From Nitrospirota bacterium (lineage in GTDB: Bacteria; Nitrospirota; CAKKRA01; 9FT-COMBO-42-15), in the NCBI GenBank assembly GCA_023248415.1, contig JAHFEP010000102.1:1-9676 (forward strand): a DNA stretch of 9,676 nt, read 5' to 3'. A program made the position numbers and the translations under genes. Positions 6,248 to 9,676 of the stretch are shown piece by piece; within the stretch, counting starts at the first letter, position 1; the number at the start of each line of letters is the position of its first letter. The notes under the pieces are model-generated. The model had not been told where the DNA came from. It ran no database searches and saw nothing but the letters and a program-made list of their open reading frames with translations.

Positions 6248-7669
6248 TCATGTGACTACCTTATTTTCTATGCGTAAAAATTCAAAAAGTGCTGAAAAGA
6301 AGGGTTTTACTAACGCTATCATACCAAACCGTTTTATCACCGGTATTATCCGAAACGGAATCAGATATATTTTCAAAAGCCCAATTTTTTGTAACCGTAT
6401 CAACTCTGCCGGCTGTATTTCATTTACAGACATCACAGCGCTGTTATATCTCTGGAATTGAGAAAAATCATTGGTTAAAAGTTTCAATCCGTATTCGCCT
6501 TTTACTGCCCACTCATACATGGCCGAGCCAGGATACGGTATAGCTATACTAAATGTTGCATGTTTTATGTCCCGCGCGCTACGGACAAACGCAATGGTTT
6601 TGTTTATGCTCTCGTAAGTATCACCCGGCAGACCAAGCATGACTGAGTTGATTGTTTCAATTCCGTATTTATTGGTAAGCTTATTCGCTTGGACATAGCT
6701 TTCAATAGGAACACCTTTCATAATTATCTTGCTAACATCCGGGTCTGCTGTCTCCAATCCAAACGACAATCGTATTAAACCACATTCCCTCATTCTGGCT
6801 ATAAGTTTTTCATTAATCAAATTAGCCCTTGTGCTACCTTCCCATGTAAACTTCAGGTTTGTCTTCTCTATAACATCACAAAGTTTTAGGATATATTTTC
6901 TATTGAGAGTTAATGTGCTATCTATAAAATAAAAATGAGTGATGCCATAATTGTTAATTGCGTGCTTTAATTCGTCTATCACATTTTCGACAGATCTAGT
7001 ATTAACCTTATTTCCATAGACCTTTGTAGAACAGAAAGCACATTTAAAAGGACAGCCTGTGGATGTCATAATAGAAGTATATCTCTTTCTGCCCTTCATT
7101 GTGCCAAGATTGTAAAGGTCTAATTTTAGCAGGTGTCGTGCTGGAAATGGTACGTCATCCAAAGGTATCTTAATACTATTATTTCCAGAATAAACAATAC
7201 TGCCATTTTTCCGGAATATGATTCCTGGTATCTTCGATATATCTTCCTTGCTATCAAGTGCATCCAGAAACTTGCCAAATGTCCCTTCACAATCGCCTAC
7301 AACAAGGTAGTCTAAGTAATCATGGAAAACCTTCTCACGGAAGTATGTTATATGTGGTCCTCCAACAACAACTTTAGCGTCAGAAACCTTCTTTATCTCC
7401 TGTGCAAGTTGACATACGATATGAAACATAGGGGTCGTACAGGTAAAACCTATAAGGTCTGGGTTAAATTTCAATACACGATCAATTATATCTTTTGATG
7501 TGAGCTGCTCTGCTTCACCATCAATGACCTGAACAGTATGTCCATGTTTTTCAGCGATTGCGGCCAAGTATAAAAGATTCAAAGGTGGGAATGTTGAAAC
7601 CCCTTTTGCCACCTTTTTCATATCACCAAAAACATATGTCCATGATGAAAATATTAGCATTAGTCGCAT
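6248..7669 (-). CDS. B12-binding-domain radical SAM protein of unknown substrate
   Basis: The 473-residue protein has an N-terminal cobalamin-binding-like domain (about 1-140): PPLNLLYLAAIAEKHGHTV (28-46), GFTCTTPMF (74-82), GGPH (103-106) and VVGDCEG (123-129). The radical SAM core follows, with the [4Fe-4S] ligands Cys206, Cys210 and Cys213 in GCPFKCAFC, then SFGLETADP (302-310) and LGLPGDTYES (345-354). The last 60 residues contain hydrophobic patches that may contact the membrane. Class members carry out C- or P-methylations and other radical reactions, and many sit in glycan or lipid gene clusters with unknown substrates. The B12-binding histidine motif DxHxxG of classical mutases is absent, as is common in this subfamily. 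The start at 7669 has GGGAGG five bases upstream and lies 12 nt after the preceding gene. A role in modifying a sugar or lipid carrier is inferred only from context. Confidence 0.88.
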   Translation of the reverse strand: MRLMLIFSSWTYVFGDMKKVAKGVSTFPPLNLLYLAAIAEKHGHTVQVIDGEAEQLTSKDIIDRVLKFNPDLIGFTCTTPMFHIVCQLAQEIKKVSDAKVVVGGPHITYFREKVFHDYLDYLVVGDCEGTFGKFLDALDSKEDISKIPGIIFRKNGSIVYSGNNSIKIPLDDVPFPARHLLKLDLYNLGTMKGRKRYTSIMTSTGCPFKCAFCSTKVYGNKVNTRSVENVIDELKHAINNYGITHFYFIDSTLTLNRKYILKLCDVIEKTNLKFTWEGSTRANLINEKLIARMRECGLIRLSFGLETADPDVSKIIMKGVPIESYVQANKLTNKYGIETINSVMLGLPGDTYESINKTIAFVRSARDIKHATFSIAIPYPGSAMYEWAVKGEYGLKLLTNDFSQFQRYNSAVMSVNEIQPAELIRLQKIGLLKIYLIPFRIIPVIKRFGMIALVKPFFSALFEFLRIENKVVT

Positions 7670-7681
7670 AATATCCTCCCC

Positions 7682-8386
7682 TTACTTCCAGAAAAATAAT
7701 TCTCTGATAAATTGGAAATAATATGCAGCGCCCCATTTAAGAACTTTTAGTTTTCTTTTGCCGCCTATACGAGGAGGTTCATCCCCCGGAATTTCAGCAA
7801 TTTTTAATTTTCTTTTCGCTGCCCGCACCGACAACAAAGGTTCCCATGAAATATGAGTATTAAATAACCTCTCTGCGGTAGTATAAGATTTATCTTTATC
7901 TAAGTCTAAATCATAAATTATTTGTGTCTTATAGGCTCTGAAGATTACTAGCGCATCTGTATAATTCCCGCCATGAAGAACATTGATTGTTTTAGTGAAG
8001 AGCCAGTTGCCAAATGCAGTAATAATATCGTCGTCTTCGCTATTTGCACCGTCAAAATATCTCGAGGTTATTACCATATCGTATCCCTCTTTTATCTTAT
8101 TAATTAAATTAGGGATTAATTCGGGTATGCTATTGCCATCTGGGCTAAATGTGATAATAACATCTCCTTTTATTAACGGCAGGGCTTCGACATAAGCATG
8201 CCTAAACCCCTTTTGCTTTTGGACATAGACTTCATATCCATGCTCTTGGGAATATTCTATGGTTCCATCCGTGGAACCTCCATCGAGAATCAGTATCTGG
8301 TCACACCAATCCATTTTTATCCTTGGCATAATTATCTTCATGCCATCAATCTCGTTAAGCGTTGGTATAAGTAATGTAAATTTCAT
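7682..8386 (-). CDS. Short soluble family 2 glycosyltransferase (DPM1-like)
   Basis: The 234-residue protein is a single GT-A domain: LLIPTLNEIDGM (5-16), the nucleotide-binding LILDGGSTDGT (32-42), and FSPDGNSIPEL (80-90) where other family members have a DxD metal motif such as DADLQ. It ends shortly after the region corresponding to the substrate loop and has no transmembrane helices, so it should be cytosolic or peripheral. By analogy with polyprenyl-phosphate sugar synthases (DPM1) it would transfer a sugar from a nucleotide donor to a polyprenyl phosphate or a growing glycan. Start at 8386 lies three bases after the stop of the preceding glycosyltransferase gene and lacks a clear ribosome site, which suggests coupled translation. 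It may be the second partner of the membrane-anchored enzyme upstream. The donor is unknown. Confidence 0.85.
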   Translation of the reverse strand: MKFTLLIPTLNEIDGMKIIMPRIKMDWCDQILILDGGSTDGTIEYSQEHGYEVYVQKQKGFRHAYVEALPLIKGDVIITFSPDGNSIPELIPNLINKIKEGYDMVITSRYFDGANSEDDDIITAFGNWLFTKTINVLHGGNYTDALVIFRAYKTQIIYDLDLDKDKSYTTAERLFNTHISWEPLLSVRAAKRKLKIAEIPGDEPPRIGGKRKLKVLKWGAAYYFQFIRELFFWK

Positions 8387-8389
8387 ATA

Positions 8390-9439
8390 TTAGTTTTCAA
8401 TTGATACTTTTTTCTCTTTGTCTTTATTTTTCTGATTAAAACCAAATGTGCTTTCAATAATATAATTTGGCCGGTTTTTAACTTCATTGAAGATAGAACT
8501 TATATAGACACCGAGGATTCCAATGGTTATTAATTGGACACTTCCAAAAAATATAATGGCGCACATAATAGCTGTCCATCCTGGAATGGCTTTTCCTGAT
8601 AATTTTTCCAAAAAAACATGGATGCCAATAATAATACTGACGCTGCATCCTAATAGCCCTATCAATGAAGATATTTTCAATGGTAAGTCGGAAAAGGATA
8701 TCAACGCTGAATCGAAAAAGTTACTTATCACCTTCCAACTTACAACGGGAAACTTTGTCTTCCCGGAAAATCGCGGGGCGCGATCAAAGCGCACAGTGGC
8801 CTGGTTAAACCCGATCCAACAGACCAGCCCTCTTACAAAAGGCTTTTTCTCCTTTAATTTAATCAGGTGCTTTACAGCGCGCCTAGAGAGCAGCTTAAAG
8901 TCGCCTGCCTCAACCGGTAAATTGATATTTGATATTGAACGCAGAATAAAATAACCGATTTTAGTTATAAGCAACTTAGGGCGCGATTCACCTAAGCGGT
9001 TATTGCGTATAGTATGCACTACGTCGATATTCTCGCCGTTTTGCCAAGCTTTAATCATTTCCGGGATTATATCTGGCGGATCTTGAAGATCGGCATCCAT
9101 ATAGATTACGGCGTCTCCGCAAGAATATTCCATGCCCGCTAATACGCAGGGCGAAACACCAAAACAGCGGGACATGTTGATAATTCGTATATCATCGTGC
9201 CTTTTTGCCTGTTCAAGAAGAATATCTAAAGATTTATCCGTTGAAGCATCGTTAACAAAAATTAGCTCCCAGCAAAAAAGAATTCCATTAGCTTGTTCCT
9301 GTTTAAGAACTGCCATGGTACGTTTAATCAACTCAGAGAGCACATCTTCTTCATTGCGAAACGAAAAAACTACAGATAGCATTTTTAACTTTTTAGAAGA
9401 ATTGTTAGCGTTACCACTTATTTCATTCAATATATCCAT
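8390..9439 (-). CDS. Membrane-anchored family 2 glycosyltransferase (GtrB/ArnC/DPM1 type, polyprenyl-phosphate sugar synthase)
   Basis: From the ATG at 9439 the product is 349 residues. It contains LSVVFSFRNEED (21-32), the donor-binding IFVNDASTDKS (60-70), the metal motif YMDADLQDPPD (113-123) and the arginine-rich RFDRAPRFSGKTKF (217-230) typical of polyprenyl-phosphate glycosyltransferases. Two hydrophobic spans follow at about 256-278 and 288-314, then a charged tail rich in Lys and Glu. Such enzymes load a sugar onto undecaprenyl phosphate at the inner face of the membrane. The frame stays open to an ATG at 9577 that has a GGAG upstream, but that extension overlaps the end of the radical SAM/SPASM gene by 107 nt and adds non-conserved residues, so I reject it. 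A start at 9382 (330 residues) is also possible. Neither retained start has a good ribosome site. Parts of this gene are richer in G+C than the rest of the window. Confidence 0.87.
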   Translation of the reverse strand: MDILNEISGNANNSSKKLKMLSVVFSFRNEEDVLSELIKRTMAVLKQEQANGILFCWELIFVNDASTDKSLDILLEQAKRHDDIRIINMSRCFGVSPCVLAGMEYSCGDAVIYMDADLQDPPDIIPEMIKAWQNGENIDVVHTIRNNRLGESRPKLLITKIGYFILRSISNINLPVEAGDFKLLSRRAVKHLIKLKEKKPFVRGLVCWIGFNQATVRFDRAPRFSGKTKFPVVSWKVISNFFDSALISFSDLPLKISSLIGLLGCSVSIIIGIHVFLEKLSGKAIPGWTAIMCAIIFFGSVQLITIGILGVYISSIFNEVKNRPNYIIESTFGFNQKNKDKEKKVSIEN

Positions 9440-9470
9440 AGTATATAGTATATTTTCTAATCGAATACAA

Positions 9471-9676
9471 TTACCACTTAAATGCAATGCCACGCCGCAT
9501 ACATATAGAGCATAAAGGAAATGCCTGACGGCCTTCTTTAGCAAAAGTTCGCCTAGTCGCCATATATTTTTCCCCATTCCATATCTCCGATAGGCGGGTT
9601 TCAGTTATTTTGAATCTATCATAAGGCTCTGCCCCACTCCAAACGACAGCATCACAACATGGCAGGATATCTCCAT
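9471..9676 (-). CDS. Radical SAM/SPASM domain protein, C-terminal end only (5' part beyond window)
   Basis: A frame open from the right window edge ends at TAA 9471-9473 and gives 67 complete residues. It begins GDILPCCDAVVW, continues through LSEIWNGEKYMATRR (visible residues 28-42), and ends with PLCSICMRRGIAFKW. The paired cysteines (Cys6 and Cys7), the EIWNGEKY block and the CxxC near the end (Cys55, Cys58) are the usual layout of a SPASM domain, which binds auxiliary [4Fe-4S] clusters at the end of radical SAM enzymes. The radical SAM core itself must lie outside the window, so its presence is inferred. SPASM proteins include peptide-modifying enzymes, but many in glycan loci have no known substrate. 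The stop lies 31 nt before the preferred start of the downstream glycosyltransferase gene, on the same strand. Confidence 0.85.
   Translation of the reverse strand, partial: GDILPCCDAVVWSGAEPYDRFKITETRLSEIWNGEKYMATRRTFAKEGRQAFPLCSICMRRGIAFKW

Noticed and set aside
9411..9480. Ten-base direct repeat TTACCACTTA at 9411-9420 and 9471-9480
   Set aside because: One copy contains the SPASM gene stop and the other lies in the coding start of the glycosyltransferase. A ten-base match with no further copies and no flanking structure is weak evidence for a site.
9440..9480. AT-rich TATACT elements before the start of the GtrB-like gene as a promoter
   Set aside because: No -35 box at suitable spacing, and the best -10-like element abuts the start codon. 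AT-rich sequence alone gives such matches.
1..9676. Mobile elements, tRNA or rRNA genes, CRISPR arrays, toxin-antitoxin or defence genes
   Set aside because: I looked for transposase-like products, inverted repeats, regular spaced repeats and RNA-gene signatures and saw none; coding genes fill almost the whole window.

Overview
The window is one tightly packed stretch of a surface-glycan (LPS O-antigen, capsule or similar) biosynthesis locus. All nine genes lie on the minus strand, so transcription runs from the right end (9676) to the left end (1). Intergenic gaps are 2 to 67 nt, one junction overlaps by 4 nt, and no convincing promoter or terminator is visible inside, which fits a single long operon entered and left mid-way. 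DNA is AT-rich (blocks counted by hand are mostly 25-40% G+C). Strong AGGAGG-type ribosome binding sites and the enzyme set suggest a bacterium, probably a Gram-negative anaerobe or environmental lineage. The sequence alone does not allow a genus call.

In transcription order: (i) 9676-9471, the last 67 residues of a radical SAM/SPASM protein whose body lies outside the window; (ii) 9439-8390, a two-helix membrane-anchored family 2 glycosyltransferase of the GtrB/ArnC/DPM1 type; (iii) 8386-7682, a short soluble family 2 glycosyltransferase; (iv) 7669-6248, a B12-binding-domain radical SAM protein; (v) 6183-4711, a glycosyltransferase fused to a C-terminal Rossmann-like domain; (vi) 4708-3500, an LhgO-family FAD oxidoreductase; (vii) 3432-2707, HddC, a D-glycero-D-manno-heptose-1-phosphate guanylyltransferase; (viii) 2710-1691, HddA, the matching heptose-7-phosphate kinase; (ix) 1680-520, a DegT/DnrJ-type PLP enzyme in which the catalytic lysine is replaced by histidine (ColD/E1-type 3-dehydratase signature); (x) 505-1, the first 168 residues of an extended short-chain dehydrogenase/epimerase. 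That is ten coding regions, of which eight are complete and two are cut by the window ends.

The left half reads as a coherent nucleotide-sugar pathway: HddA and HddC would make GDP-D-glycero-D-manno-heptose, and the His-type PLP enzyme plus the SDR would then act on a 4-keto-6-deoxy intermediate. The most interesting reading is a GDP-3,6-dideoxyheptose pathway, the heptose counterpart of the GDP-colitose route. The required 4,6-dehydratase, the isomerase GmhA and the phosphatase GmhB are not in the window. The right half supplies glycosyltransferases and two radical SAM enzymes of unknown substrate. The LhgO-like oxidase between the halves has no obvious role in a standard glycan pathway.
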